64,000 nt of DNA from a bacterium (GTDB taxonomy: Bacteria; Cyanobacteriota; Vampirovibrionia; Gastranaerophilales; Gastranaerophilaceae). Positions 55,645 through 64,000 of this stretch are shown here, one piece after another (positions within the stretch are counted from its first letter, which is position 1; each line of letters begins with the position of its first letter). Under the pieces are notes generated by a model. That model saw only the letters and a list, made by a program, of their open reading frames with translations. It did no database searches and was not told the origin of the DNA. The position numbers and the translations under genes were made by a program. The DNA lies in NCBI GenBank assembly GCA_017470245.1, contig JAFUEV010000067.1, positions 1 through 64,000 on the forward strand, given 5' to 3'.

Positions 55645-55854
55645 ATGGGAACAAGAAAATTAAGAAATCAAATCGGTAAAAAAATAAAAGAACTCCGCCG
55701 TGAAAGAGATTTATCTCAAGAAAAATTAGCGGAATGTGTTAATATGTCAAGAGAACATATTTCTTGTATTGAATGCGGAAAGAATATGACAAGCATTGAC
55801 ACCCTGTATAAACTCGCAGACTTTTTTGGAATAGATATTAAAGACTTCTTTTAA
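55645..55854 (+). CDS. XRE-family DNA-binding regulator
   Basis: 69 aa, essentially one helix-turn-helix of the HTH_3 type (LSQEKLAECVNMSREHIS), with the recognition helix near residues 36-46, and a short C-terminal extension. The start has no ribosome binding site. It is divergent from the RTX gene, 235 bp away. Palindromes lie between them, so it may regulate itself and that gene. Small XRE proteins also act as antitoxin or phage repressors, but no partner is seen here. Confidence 0.85.
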   Translation: MGTRKLRNQIGKKIKELRRERDLSQEKLAECVNMSREHISCIECGKNMTSIDTLYKLADFFGIDIKDFF

Positions 55855-56013
55855 ACAATAATTTTGATAATACCTACCGTCTTTTTAAAAATTACACCCA
55901 AAAATTCGTTCAACTCTTTCATATGCATACAGACTCAGTCATCATCGTTGTATTGCAATGTTTCAATTTTTAAAATCTTCGTGCAGTCGTAAAAGTTTTA
56001 CCTTGGCATCTAT

Positions 56014-56748
56014 CTACAATTGCCAATCATATTTTATATCATCAAGCAAAAGTTTTTCTGTTTTATACCCATTCTTTTCATAAAACGCACAAACACTACC
56101 CGGAGCAAATTTAACAGGTTTTTCAAAAGATTTATTTGATGCATTATATACAACAGTAAAGAAATGAATATCAGAGCCAAATTTATTTGGTCCTTTATGC
56201 CCGTTTACATCGACCATATAAACAGGATATTTCGTATCTCCTTCCTGATACGGAATATAAATCATTCCATCTGAAGTTACTATTGCAGAATTGCTCCTTA
56301 TTGAAGCTTGTGAAAAGCCTGAACATCCGCCTGTTGCACCATCAACTATAGTTGCAGTATCAATTCCTTTATAATCAGGAATACATCCTTTTGTATATGC
56401 ATCTTTTTCACAATGCTGCATAACCATCATTGATTTTACAAAATAATTATATAACAGATTACAATCATCTAAATATATTGCAGATGTATAATCAGAAGGA
56501 TATGCGCATCTTGGCAATTCACCGTTATCAATATAATATTTTGATGCCATCTGATTTAATGCAGAATACGCTTTCATAGCACCTGCATAGTATTGACGTG
56601 TCTTATATTTATTCAAAACTATAGGTGTAGCTATTGCAGCCACAACCCCGATTATCACTAATGTTATAAGCACTTCAGCCAATGTAAATGCATATTCTTG
56701 TTTACACAAAAATCTCAATTTATTAACCACATTACAATTCAAACACAA
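56014..56748 (-). CDS. Type IV pilin / type II pseudopilin-like protein
   Basis: 244 aa as the open frame. The pilin helix AFTLAEVLITLVIIGVVAA has Glu at +5 and Ala, not Gly, before the predicted cleavage. The leader is long and unusual (about 20 residues, with three Cys). The frame opens with TTG at 56748; a GTG six codons on is an alternative, and neither has a ribosome binding site. A TATACT near 56758-56763 (minus) would start transcription close to the TTG. The head domain has six or more Cys and no recognised family. It is processed presumably by the peptidase at 31411-32886. Confidence 0.8.
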   Translation of the reverse strand: MCLNCNVVNKLRFLCKQEYAFTLAEVLITLVIIGVVAAIATPIVLNKYKTRQYYAGAMKAYSALNQMASKYYIDNGELPRCAYPSDYTSAIYLDDCNLLYNYFVKSMMVMQHCEKDAYTKGCIPDYKGIDTATIVDGATGGCSGFSQASIRSNSAIVTSDGMIYIPYQEGDTKYPVYMVDVNGHKGPNKFGSDIHFFTVVYNASNKSFEKPVKFAPGSVCAFYEKNGYKTEKLLLDDIKYDWQL

Positions 56749-56830
56749 CTATATATTTAGTATAGCAAATGTATAACAAGTATTCAATATTATATACATA
56801 ATTATATTAATATATTAAAATGTTGTATTA

Positions 56831-58060
56831 TTATTCGTACCTTAATGCTTCTATAGGATTTAATAATGATGCCTTATATGCCGGATAATATCCGAAAGCC
56901 ACACCGACTAATCCAGAAAACCCTAAAGAAAGTAATATTGAGAATAAGGAAATAGAAACATTCATACCGTCAGAAAAATATTCTACTGCCTTTGCACCTA
57001 GAATACCCGTTACAACACCAATTAATCCGCCAATCATTGATAACATAAACGACTCTATTAAAAATTGCCAGCGTATATCTGATGCCCTTGCACCAATTGC
57101 CATTCTGATACCTATTTCCTTCGTTCTTTCCGTAACGGAAACCAACATTATATTCATAATGCCTATTCCGCCAACCAACAAAGAAACAGATGCAATAGAA
57201 GCAAGCAATATAGCAAATGTTTGTACTGTGGACTTCATTTTTTCCTGAAATTCGGCAGAATTTCTTATCTCAAAATCTTTTGTTTGATTTTTTCCGATAT
57301 TATGTCTTTGAGCCAACAATTCATCAACATCCGTTTCAACTTGAGTAAGAGTATCCGCATCAACACCCTTTACTACAATCATTTGAACAGTTCCGGGAAA
57401 CGATACACCGAAAAGTTTTTTCTGTGCTGTTGTTATTGGTATAAATATAAGATTGTCCTGATCCATAGGTCCCATAGAACCTTTTGTTTTTAATGTACCA
57501 AGTACTTTAAAAGGAACATTTCCAACCCTTATAACTTTATTTACGGGAGATACATCCCCAAAAAGCTCGGTTGCAACAGTTGAACCTATTACTGCAACTT
57601 TTGCACCATTTTTAATATCGTCAAAAGTAAAACATCTGCCGTCATCTATATCATAGCTTTTTATTTTTAAATAATGCGGAGTTGTACCATAAACAGTCGA
57701 TTGCCAGTTTTGATTTCCGTACATTAACTGTTTATTTTCACTTGAAACAGGGGCAACGGAATCTACATTAACAACTGATTTTTGTATTGCTATAGCATCT
57801 TTTAGTGTTAATGAGGGTTTAGAACCTATTCCCATACTTACACCGCCGGTTTTTGCAGAAGCGCTGCGAATTGTAAGCATATTACTCCCCATTGACTCCA
57901 TATTGGCTTGAACCTTGTTACTTGCACCCGTACCTATTGCAAGCATTATAATAACAGCACTTACACCGATAATAATACCCAAACTTGTAAGAGCAGAACG
58001 CAGTTTATTTACTTTTAATGACGTCATTGCCATTTTTAATGTTGATTTGAAATCTATCAT
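56831..58060 (-). CDS. MacB-type ABC transporter permease
   Basis: About 409 aa. An N-terminal membrane helix (TSLGIIIGVSAVIIMLAIG), a large periplasmic MacB_PCD domain and three C-terminal helices with the FtsX core (GGIGIMNIMLVSVTERTKEIG). It is the membrane part of a tripartite efflux or mechanotransmission pump with MacA and TolC, all encoded just upstream. The frame is open to 58093, but the ATG at 58060, 2 nt after the ATPase stop and with AAGG upstream, is more likely. Substrate unknown: antibiotics, toxins, lipopeptides or others. Confidence 0.9.
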   Translation of the reverse strand: MIDFKSTLKMAMTSLKVNKLRSALTSLGIIIGVSAVIIMLAIGTGASNKVQANMESMGSNMLTIRSASAKTGGVSMGIGSKPSLTLKDAIAIQKSVVNVDSVAPVSSENKQLMYGNQNWQSTVYGTTPHYLKIKSYDIDDGRCFTFDDIKNGAKVAVIGSTVATELFGDVSPVNKVIRVGNVPFKVLGTLKTKGSMGPMDQDNLIFIPITTAQKKLFGVSFPGTVQMIVVKGVDADTLTQVETDVDELLAQRHNIGKNQTKDFEIRNSAEFQEKMKSTVQTFAILLASIASVSLLVGGIGIMNIMLVSVTERTKEIGIRMAIGARASDIRWQFLIESFMLSMIGGLIGVVTGILGAKAVEYFSDGMNVSISLFSILLSLGFSGLVGVAFGYYPAYKASLLNPIEALRYE

Positions 58061-58062
58061 AT

Positions 58063-58779
58063 TTATGTCTGCCTTGTCCTTGTTTTCATCCACTCTGATT
58101 TCATTTGGTCAGAAACAATTTTTCCATCTTTAAAACGAACTATTCTCTTACAATATTCGGCAATATCAGGTTCATGCGTTACAAGTACAATGGTTTTACC
58201 TGTTTGGTTGTTGAGATTAACAAAAAATTCCATAACTTCAATACTTGTTTTTGTATCCAAATTACCTGTTGGCTCATCTGCCAGTATTAATGGAGCATCA
58301 TTGACAATAGCTCTTGCTATTGCAACCCTTTGCTGCTGTCCGCCTGACATCTGATTAGGCATGTGATCTTCACGCTTTTCTAATCCGACTATTTTTAATG
58401 CTTCCCTTGCACGTTTATGCCGTTCTTCTTCGGGTACTCCTTTATATATCATCGGTAATTCAACATTATCCAAGGCAGAAGTCCTTGATATAAGATTAAA
58501 ACCCTGAAATACAAAACCTATTTTCAAATTTCTTATATCCGATAATTCTGTAGAAGATAATTTAAATACATCAACACCATCCAAGTGATAACTGCCCGAA
58601 TTAGGTTTATCCAAAGTTCCAAGCATATTCATAAAAGTAGATTTTCCGGAACCTGATGTTCCCATAATTGCAACAAATTCACCTTCTTCTACACTTAATG
58701 AAACATCATCAAGTGCATTAAAACTTTCTTCTCCTGTTTGGTAGGTCTTTATTGCGTGTTTTACTTCTATTAAGCTCAT
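58063..58779 (-). CDS. MacB-type ABC transporter ATPase
   Basis: 238 aa. Walker A is GTSGSGKST near residues 40-48, the ABC signature is MSGGQQQR near 142 and Walker B is LILADEPTGNLD near 161-172. In E. coli the ATPase is fused to the permease in MacB; here it is a separate gene, as in LolD-like and many other systems. It lies between the MacA-like gene and the permease, overlapping or abutting both. Confidence 0.92.
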   Translation of the reverse strand: MSLIEVKHAIKTYQTGEESFNALDDVSLSVEEGEFVAIMGTSGSGKSTFMNMLGTLDKPNSGSYHLDGVDVFKLSSTELSDIRNLKIGFVFQGFNLISRTSALDNVELPMIYKGVPEEERHKRAREALKIVGLEKREDHMPNQMSGGQQQRVAIARAIVNDAPLILADEPTGNLDTKTSIEVMEFFVNLNNQTGKTIVLVTHEPDIAEYCKRIVRFKDGKIVSDQMKSEWMKTRTRQT

Positions 58780-58785
58780 TAGTTG

Positions 58786-59937
58786 TTACATCCTCGGGGG
58801 CATTCCGCCTCGTTTATTTGCGGATTTACCTTTTCCGTTATCTTTAATACCTATATATACCATATCATTTTCAGATACATCATCCGTAATAATTTGAGTA
58901 TACATATCATCACTTAAACCTGTTTTAATATTAATTCTCTCGGGTTTACCGTTTCTGTTTACCCAAACACCTTTTTCTTCATACTTTTGAGTATTATCCT
59001 TTAAAGTAAACTTTAATGCACTGTTTGGAACAGTTAATACATCCTTTTCTTTATTTGTGATAATAGAAACATTGGCAGTCATCCCGGGCATTAACTTTCC
59101 GTCTTCATTTTCAACCGAAATAATGACGGTATATGTTACAACGTTTGATTCCGTTGTTGGGGACAATCTCACTTGCGATACAGTCCCTTTAAAAATACTG
59201 TCAGGATAACCGTCAAGAGTATATTCAACCTCCTGACCTTCTTTAACTTTGCCTATATCAGCTTCCGACACACTTGTTTCTATTCTCATATTGGTTAAAT
59301 CTTCTGCAACTGTAAATAAAGTTGGTGTTTGAAAACTTGCTGCAACAGTTTGTCCCACTTCAACCTCTTTTGAAATTACAATACCGTCAACAGGAGAAAT
59401 AATTTTTGTATATCCCATATTTGCTGCAGCAGTATTATAATTAGCTTGAGCCTGCATTATTGATGCCTGTGCCGCTTGAACCTGTGCCAAATCAGAACGA
59501 TAAGCCGATTCTGCTGAATCCAAATCATTTTTAGAAACTAAATTTCTATTATATAGATTTTTATATCTGTTATATGTTTTTGTATCATAATCAAGAACCG
59601 CTTTATTCTTTGCAAGTGTTGCCTTTGCATTATTAATATTCGCTATTGATTGCTGCAATTGAGCTTCAAACAATGAAGTATCTATTTGCGCAAGCAACTG
59701 CCCCTTCGTAACCTCAGAATTGAAATCAACATATATTTCATTTATCATGCCAGATACCTGAGAACCTATATCTACAGTATTTACAGGCTCAATAGTTCCT
59801 GTTGCTTCAACAATTTGGGTAATTGTACGTTTTTGTACCGGCTCAGATATATATTGAACCTTCTCCCCGTTTTTGCGCAATACAAACGGTATTGCCACTA
59901 ATATTAGTATTACTAATGCTATTATTATTTTCTTCAT
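58786..59937 (-). CDS. MacA-like periplasmic adaptor (HlyD family)
   Basis: 383 aa. An N-terminal anchor helix, a barrel-sandwich lipoyl domain (VDIGSQVSGMINEIYVDFNS), a long coiled-coil hairpin (about residues 90-165) and the beta-barrel part (VPNSALKF). It joins the MacB module in the inner membrane to TolC. Its ATG overlaps the tolC stop (TAATG), so it is coupled to the upstream gene. Confidence 0.9.
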   Translation of the reverse strand: MKKIIIALVILILVAIPFVLRKNGEKVQYISEPVQKRTITQIVEATGTIEPVNTVDIGSQVSGMINEIYVDFNSEVTKGQLLAQIDTSLFEAQLQQSIANINNAKATLAKNKAVLDYDTKTYNRYKNLYNRNLVSKNDLDSAESAYRSDLAQVQAAQASIMQAQANYNTAAANMGYTKIISPVDGIVISKEVEVGQTVAASFQTPTLFTVAEDLTNMRIETSVSEADIGKVKEGQEVEYTLDGYPDSIFKGTVSQVRLSPTTESNVVTYTVIISVENEDGKLMPGMTANVSIITNKEKDVLTVPNSALKFTLKDNTQKYEEKGVWVNRNGKPERINIKTGLSDDMYTQIITDDVSENDMVYIGIKDNGKGKSANKRGGMPPRM

Positions 59938-61349
59938 TATTTTTCTCCCATTGCGGTTTGAAGGTTTGTAAGTGCTACATTATAATTATATATTGTTTGA
60001 ACATAATCACGCTGCGCATTATTATAATTTTCTTTTGCATCCTGAAGTTCGATAAAATTACCCAGTCCTACTTCATACCTTGCATCCGCAAGTTCATAAT
60101 TTTCTAGCGTTTGTTTAACCCTCGTCTGCATTAACGGTATATTTTTTTCAAGTTGAATCATATTAATATATGCTTTTTGAACCTGAAAATAAATATTTTG
60201 TTTTACTGCTTCCACATTTTTTTTAGCTATTTCTAATTGGGCTTTATTCTCTTTTATTCTGAGTTTCGTGTCCATTATATTTAAATTATTAGTTGAAAGG
60301 TATGCCCCCATTGTTACTCCGTTTGTTGAATAATAAGTATTATTATTCCAATTATATCCAACTGAACCTGTTAAATCTGGCAAATATGACCTTTTTGTAT
60401 AATTTAATGCTTCTTTTACCGCATCTTGAGTCGCTTCCATTGACAATAAATCAGGTCTTTGTTTATATGCTCTTTCTACTGACTCTTTCATTGTGTATGG
60501 ATATGGAGTAAATTTATAGTTTTCAAGTATATCATTTTTCTCAACCTGCATTGTAAGAACCGCAGGTGTCGTAGCAACAGTTCCGTCAGCATTGGTTGTA
60601 TTATTTGCTATATTTAATAGATTAACCTCCGCATAATTATTTTTAAAATTAAATGTTTCCGTATTTTCTATTTGGTAGTCTGGAGCATCAACAATATACA
60701 TAGCGTTATTTAATTGTACAATAGCAACCTGATACAAATTTTCAGCGTTTACAAGGTTTATTTTTGCGTCACTCAAATAAACCTCTTGGTTAACCAAATC
60801 TATCTTTGAAACAAGTCCTTCATCAAAAAAAGCTTTTGTTCTGTCATATTGCCTTTCATTAACATATACGTTTGCCTGTTGAATATCAACATTTGCTTTT
60901 GCTGCCAAAACACCATAATAAGCGGATTTTACATTGTTAGCCGTATTTAAAATCGCATTTTGGAGGTCATATTCAGCAGATATTTTATAAAACTTTTGCA
61001 TTTTTACTTGTGAAAGTACTTTACCAAAACTATATATTAACTGGTTTAATGCAACTCTGGCGGTAGTATTATTACTATGGTTAGAACGGTACTTATTTTC
61101 ATTGTTTGCATAGTCATAGCCGACACTTGCACCTATAGTCGGGAAATAACTTGCCTTACTTTGCCCTACCCTTGCATCATTAACCTCTACATACTGTTTA
61201 TATATCTCTATATCAGGGCTGTTTTGTATTGCAAGTTCAACACAATCATTTAAAGAAAGAGTATCACCCTGATTTATTTCTTCTATTGCATTTGCTTCTA
61301 GTGTAAAAACAGATAATATTAAAACCAAAAAATATATAAGTCTTTTCAT
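59937..61349 (-). CDS. TolC-family outer membrane efflux protein
   Basis: 470 aa. A signal peptide (residues 1-21, ending LEANA) is followed by two OEP repeats. The first has LNDCVELAIQNSPDIEIY, the second AYKQRPDLLSMEATQDAV, and both have long helical runs for the periplasmic tunnel. It makes the outer-membrane exit duct and proves a two-membrane envelope. It is the first gene of the tolC-macA-macB ATPase-permease operon. Whether it also serves the RTX exporters is unknown. Confidence 0.9.
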   Translation of the reverse strand: MKRLIYFLVLILSVFTLEANAIEEINQGDTLSLNDCVELAIQNSPDIEIYKQYVEVNDARVGQSKASYFPTIGASVGYDYANNENKYRSNHSNNTTARVALNQLIYSFGKVLSQVKMQKFYKISAEYDLQNAILNTANNVKSAYYGVLAAKANVDIQQANVYVNERQYDRTKAFFDEGLVSKIDLVNQEVYLSDAKINLVNAENLYQVAIVQLNNAMYIVDAPDYQIENTETFNFKNNYAEVNLLNIANNTTNADGTVATTPAVLTMQVEKNDILENYKFTPYPYTMKESVERAYKQRPDLLSMEATQDAVKEALNYTKRSYLPDLTGSVGYNWNNNTYYSTNGVTMGAYLSTNNLNIMDTKLRIKENKAQLEIAKKNVEAVKQNIYFQVQKAYINMIQLEKNIPLMQTRVKQTLENYELADARYEVGLGNFIELQDAKENYNNAQRDYVQTIYNYNVALTNLQTAMGEK

Positions 61350-61424
61350 ATAGTTCTCTCAAAGTTTATAATAAAATATTATACACAAATTAAAACGATG
61401 AGAAAAATTTTTAGTTCAAAACTT

Positions 61425-62183
61425 CTATTCTGCTTCTTGCATGCCTGTTTTCGCTCCGGCAAGAATAAATGTTGCAGGAAGTGCTTTAGATGTTATAACC
61501 GATATAGATTTTGCATCTTTTAACAATAAATTAGCAGCTAAACAAATATCATCAGCGTGAACCAGATAATCAGAAGCGTGGACATCATGTTTTACTTCCT
61601 CTTTAAATATTTTATTATTAACTTTGTTCATTATTTTATTGCCAATTTCCATACCGGCAACCAATGACCCCATTGTAACAACTATTTTAGGTAATGCGGC
61701 CAAAACAACATTTATTGCTTTTGCACCTTTAATACTTGAATTTACCTGCGGAAGTTTAAAACCTGATTTTTCAAGTTGTTTATTAGCGACTGCAAGTATT
61801 CCTATAGGACACATTAAACTTCCGAAAAACTGTTGTGATGCTTCTCTTAATTTAGGTTTAACATTATTTTTATTTTCATCACTCAATAACCCTCCTGTTA
61901 AACCACCTAAAACAGAGCCTGCTCCAATTAATAAAACATCCTTTTCTTCATAATTCAAATTCAATAATTTAACATCAGGATTGCCTTTTTTAGCCATTGT
62001 ATAAACACCTGCAACGGCAGCTGCAATACCTAATGCACTTCCTATGATGGATGCTGCTTTTACTCTTTTCTTATTTGCAGAAAAATTAATATTGTTCTTT
62101 TCAGGCTTCATAACGGATTGTTGTTTCAATCCGGGTTGATAACTTGTATATGTTGAATTTAACGCTGCATTAAGAATATTCAT
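61425..62183 (-). CDS. Hypothetical membrane protein, 252 aa
   Basis: Not recognised. A polar N-terminus of about 38 residues with INFSANKK precedes a first membrane segment (ASIIGSALGIAAAVAGVY, about 44-61) and two or three more glycine- and alanine-rich hydrophobic segments (LLIGAGSVLGGLTGGLL; INVVLAALPKIVVTMGSLVAG). No Shine-Dalgarno sequence is visible before the ATG. It stands apart from the efflux operon, 75 bp downstream of its start. The N-terminal F-S-A pattern is like that of the protein at 2479-2853. Confidence 0.65.
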   Translation of the reverse strand: MNILNAALNSTYTSYQPGLKQQSVMKPEKNNINFSANKKRVKAASIIGSALGIAAAVAGVYTMAKKGNPDVKLLNLNYEEKDVLLIGAGSVLGGLTGGLLSDENKNNVKPKLREASQQFFGSLMCPIGILAVANKQLEKSGFKLPQVNSSIKGAKAINVVLAALPKIVVTMGSLVAGMEIGNKIMNKVNNKIFKEEVKHDVHASDYLVHADDICLAANLLLKDAKSISVITSKALPATFILAGAKTGMQEAE

Positions 62184-62332
62184 ATTTATATGCCAATATT
62201 ACACTCACATAAAGATTATAAATATATAATATTGTTATTTTATCGAAGTATTAATACATTACTTTACAAAACTGCAAAATTAAATTTCATTATGATATTA
62301 TAAAGTATGTTCACTAATATAAAGGCAGAGTT

Positions 62333-62680
62333 GTGGCAATAGATAAAGTTTCTTTTGGAAGCGTTGTTGCAGTATCGGGAAAACCCGCAAAAGTCAACCG
62401 TTTAAACAGTAAAATGCGTCCTTATATCAATACCGGCTACGTTATGGTTCAAGATGTCACGCCTCAATATATTTATGCCCCCTCAACAGGAGTAATGGCT
62501 CAAGCAGCTCAACGAGGAGAAAATGTTTCTATTTATATTACAGATGCCGATGTTGACAAGGTAAAACAGAAAAAAAGTAATTGGGATACTACAGAAAGTA
62601 TTTTATCAAATTTAAAAGCATATTATAATATTAACAAAATAAGACTGAATGATGCAGTTTCAAGAATTATAAACAGTTAG
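62333..62680 (+). CDS. Hypothetical protein, 115 aa
   Basis: Not recognised. The start is GTG at 62333 with AAAGG 7 nt upstream. The N-terminus (AIDKVSFGSVVAVSGKP) is predicted beta-rich, followed by QYIYAPSTGVMAQA, which resembles a segment of the protein at 999-1265, and a helical C-terminus. Cytoplasmic by appearance. It is 15 bp upstream of mscL and may share its transcript. Confidence 0.7.
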   Translation: MAIDKVSFGSVVAVSGKPAKVNRLNSKMRPYINTGYVMVQDVTPQYIYAPSTGVMAQAAQRGENVSIYITDADVDKVKQKKSNWDTTESILSNLKAYYNINKIRLNDAVSRIINS

Positions 62681-62695
62681 TAAGGAGTAAAAAGT

Positions 62696-63172
62696 ATGAT
62701 TAAAGGATTTTTGAACGAATTTAAAGAATTTGCCATAAAAGGTAATGTAATTGATATGGCTGTCGGTATAATTATAGGTGGTGCATTCTCTCCTATAGTT
62801 AATTCATTGGTTAAAGATATCATTATGCCTCCAATCGGTATGATTTTAGGAAAAGTTGATTTTTCAAATTTATATATCGCACTTGGTGGTGACGGAACAA
62901 AATATCCTACTATTGCAGATGCTCAAAATGCAGGACTTGTAACAATCAACTATGGTATTTTTATTAATACATTAATCAGTTTCGTAATTGTTGCATTTGC
63001 GGTATTTTTACTTGTTAAAGGTATGAACAAACTTAAAGCAACAAACAAAGCTGAAGCTGCTGCTGAAGAAGCTGCAACACCTACAACAAAAGAATGTCCT
63101 TTCTGCTTTGAAACAATTAACATCAAAGCTAAAAAATGTCCTCATTGCGCTTCTGAGCTTCCTCAAGCATAA
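62696..63172 (+). CDS. mscL: Large-conductance mechanosensitive channel with a C-terminal zinc ribbon
   Basis: 158 aa. The pore helix ([20 protein letters not shown], residues 12-31), the loop and second helix ([15 protein letters not shown]) are standard MscL, a tension-gated channel that releases osmolytes on sudden dilution. After about residue 128, where most MscL proteins end, comes a rubredoxin-like zinc ribbon (CPFC ... CPHC). Similar tailed forms occur in some bacteria; the ribbon would sit in the cytoplasm below the pore. AAGGAG precedes the ATG. Confidence 0.93.
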   Translation: MIKGFLNEFKEFAIKGNVIDMAVGIIIGGAFSPIVNSLVKDIIMPPIGMILGKVDFSNLYIALGGDGTKYPTIADAQNAGLVTINYGIFINTLISFVIVAFAVFLLVKGMNKLKATNKAEAAAEEAATPTTKECPFCFETINIKAKKCPHCASELPQA

Positions 63173-63210
63173 TAAGGCAATTTTTAATTAGGAAAGTTTT
63201 TTAAATTTAT

Positions 63211-63384
63211 ATGGACGATAAGAAAATAATAAATTTAAATATCGATAAAACTAAAAAGGAAGAACCTGCTCAAAAACAGGCTTCTTCCTTTTCTTTTCAT
63301 ACAAATCCTATCTTAAAAAAAATGCTTGTAGATAATTTAAACAATAAAAAAGGTAAGTTCTCTTTAAAAGATTGGTTTAAATAA
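63211..63384 (+). CDS. Possible 57-aa small protein
   Basis: Lys/Asn-rich, beginning MDDKKIINLNIDKTKK and ending KGKFSLKDWFK. Composition looks like coding sequence, but there is no ribosome binding site at normal distance (AGGAAAG is about 16 nt away). The frame contains a strong terminator-like hairpin (63258-63288), so this may instead be the 3' end of the mscL transcript. The two readings exclude efficient expression together unless the hairpin is regulated. Confidence 0.4.
   Translation: MDDKKIINLNIDKTKKEEPAQKQASSFSFHTNPILKKMLVDNLNNKKGKFSLKDWFK
63258..63297 (+). terminator. Terminator-like hairpin after mscL
   Basis: GGAAGAACCTG pairs with CAGGCTTCTTCC (one bulged C) around an 8-nt loop; A-rich before and TTTTCTTTT after. 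Lies 85 bp past the mscL stop. Confidence 0.65.
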
Positions 63385-63419
63385 ACTCTGATGAATAGGC
63401 GATAGAGTGTAAAGTCAGG

Positions 63420-64000
63420 TTAGAATTGAACAGGTTCATTTACCTTTTCATCAAAACTTACGTTTTTTTCCAATTCAGCATTATTTGGAAATTTTTCTGC
63501 TTTTATAAATGATTTTCTCTTTTTATAAAGAACAACAAAGAACAATATTATAACGGCAGTAACAGCAATAATAACAAGCTCAATATATTGCTTTATAGCT
63601 TCACCGAATAACATTAGCACGATACTTACTATAAAAAATCTTGCACCTCTGCCAAAGAAACTTGCAACCATGAACTTCCAAAAGTTCATGCTCAAAATTC
63701 CGCTGGCAATAGTGAAAACTTTATATGGAATAGGTGTAAATGCAGAGAAAAATACGGCTAAAGTCCCATATTTATTATAAAGTGTTTCAACTGCCTCAAA
63801 TTTTTCTTTACCGCCTTTTCTAAAAAACCAATTAAAAGCGGGTCGACCGCCCCAATATCCAATTCCATAACCTATTGCACCACCGAATGCAGAAGCTATT
63901 GTACAAACCAAGGCATAAAATAACGCTTTTGCAGGTAATGCCAAATCCATTACTATTAATAAGAAATCAGGCGGCGGAACAAGAAAAAAACTTTCAACAA
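63420..64000 (-). CDS. DedA/YqaA-like membrane protein, 5' end cut by the window
   Basis: The frame stays open to the end of the window; an internal ATG at 63950 is not the start. The visible part begins VESFFLVPPPDFLLIV, the conserved SNARE-associated (VTT) motif of DedA/YqaA, and continues with GGAIGYGIGYWGGRPAFNW and FTPIPYKVFTIASG. Members are polytopic inner-membrane proteins; some flip phospholipid or undecaprenyl phosphate. The C-terminal 30 residues are a charged cytoplasmic tail. Confidence 0.85.
   Translation of the reverse strand, partial: VESFFLVPPPDFLLIVMDLALPAKALFYALVCTIASAFGGAIGYGIGYWGGRPAFNWFFRKGGKEKFEAVETLYNKYGTLAVFFSAFTPIPYKVFTIASGILSMNFWKFMVASFFGRGARFFIVSIVLMLFGEAIKQYIELVIIAVTAVIILFFVVLYKKRKSFIKAEKFPNNAELEKNVSFDEKVNEPVQF

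Noticed and set aside
1..64000. tRNA, rRNA, tmRNA or RNase P RNA genes; insertion sequences; prophage genes
   Set aside because: No cloverleaf with a T-arm consensus, no conserved RNA core, no transposase and no phage structural gene was recognised by reading; a tRNAscan/Infernal run would settle the RNAs.

Overview
The window is AT-rich bacterial chromosome with short intergenic gaps. Several genes point to a non-photosynthetic, anaerobic relative of Cyanobacteria, most likely the gut Gastranaerophilales (Melainabacteria/Vampirovibrionia). These are a Ycf45-type R3H ATPase typical of cyanobacteria and plastids, a SigF/SigB-like sigma factor next to a prepilin peptidase, a class III (oxygen-sensitive) ribonucleotide reductase, ThyX, and a Gram-negative envelope (TolC, MacAB, AsmA-like protein, DAP-type MurE). 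The assignment is inference from gene content; no rRNA or tRNA gene was recognised.

Layout. 1-370 is the end of a CRISPR array of 36-bp repeats whose minus-strand 3' ends form an extended -10 box, as in Neisseria-type II-C arrays; no cas gene lies in the window. Two further single repeats (560-595, 824-859) sit in the next 500 bp beside a gene remnant. 1-3.4 kb holds small lineage-specific proteins and an HPP-like membrane protein. 3.6-6.3 kb is nrdD-nrdG. 6.4-18.3 kb is mostly a leftward cell-wall and division block: class A PBP, GT41-like transferase, gpsA, murE, ftsI, FtsL-like gene, rsmH, prfA, thyX, rpmE. 18.7-25.4 kb carries a pseudopilin, mtnP, yggT, bioY-like, rimI, hemW, PAP2 phosphatase and the R3H ATPase with a structured leader.

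25.7-28.2 kb is an RTX-like beta-roll protein. 28.4-39.3 kb contains murA with a small duplicated-motif protein, cdd, a sigma factor coupled to an enlarged prepilin peptidase, rnhB, rbgA, rplS, a 113-bp tandem repeat, and the pgpH-ybeY-dgkA-DUF1232 operon. 39.5-49.4 kb has a giant AsmA-like protein, a second sigma factor, ribosomal protein S1, a phosphomevalonate-kinase-like protein, a SPASM-like radical SAM protein and a TPR protein. 49.4-49.9 kb is gene-poor but bounded by two opposing terminators and holds two overlapping tiny ORFs. 49.9-56.7 kb has a flavodoxin-like lipoprotein, a second RTX protein (about 1,585 aa) broken near its start at an A8 tract, an XRE regulator and a second pseudopilin. 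56.8-61.3 kb is a MacB permease/MacB ATPase/MacA/TolC pump operon, followed by lineage-specific small proteins, an MscL with a zinc ribbon and a DedA/YqaA protein cut by the window end.

Most promising for follow-up: the RTX gene split at a homopolymer with a classical -1 slippery heptamer, next to an XRE regulator with palindromic sites; CRISPR repeats that carry promoters plus off-array single copies; the orphan small transcription units at 49.4-49.9 kb; the 113-bp tandem repeat; and structured leaders in front of rpmE, thyX and the R3H ATPase.
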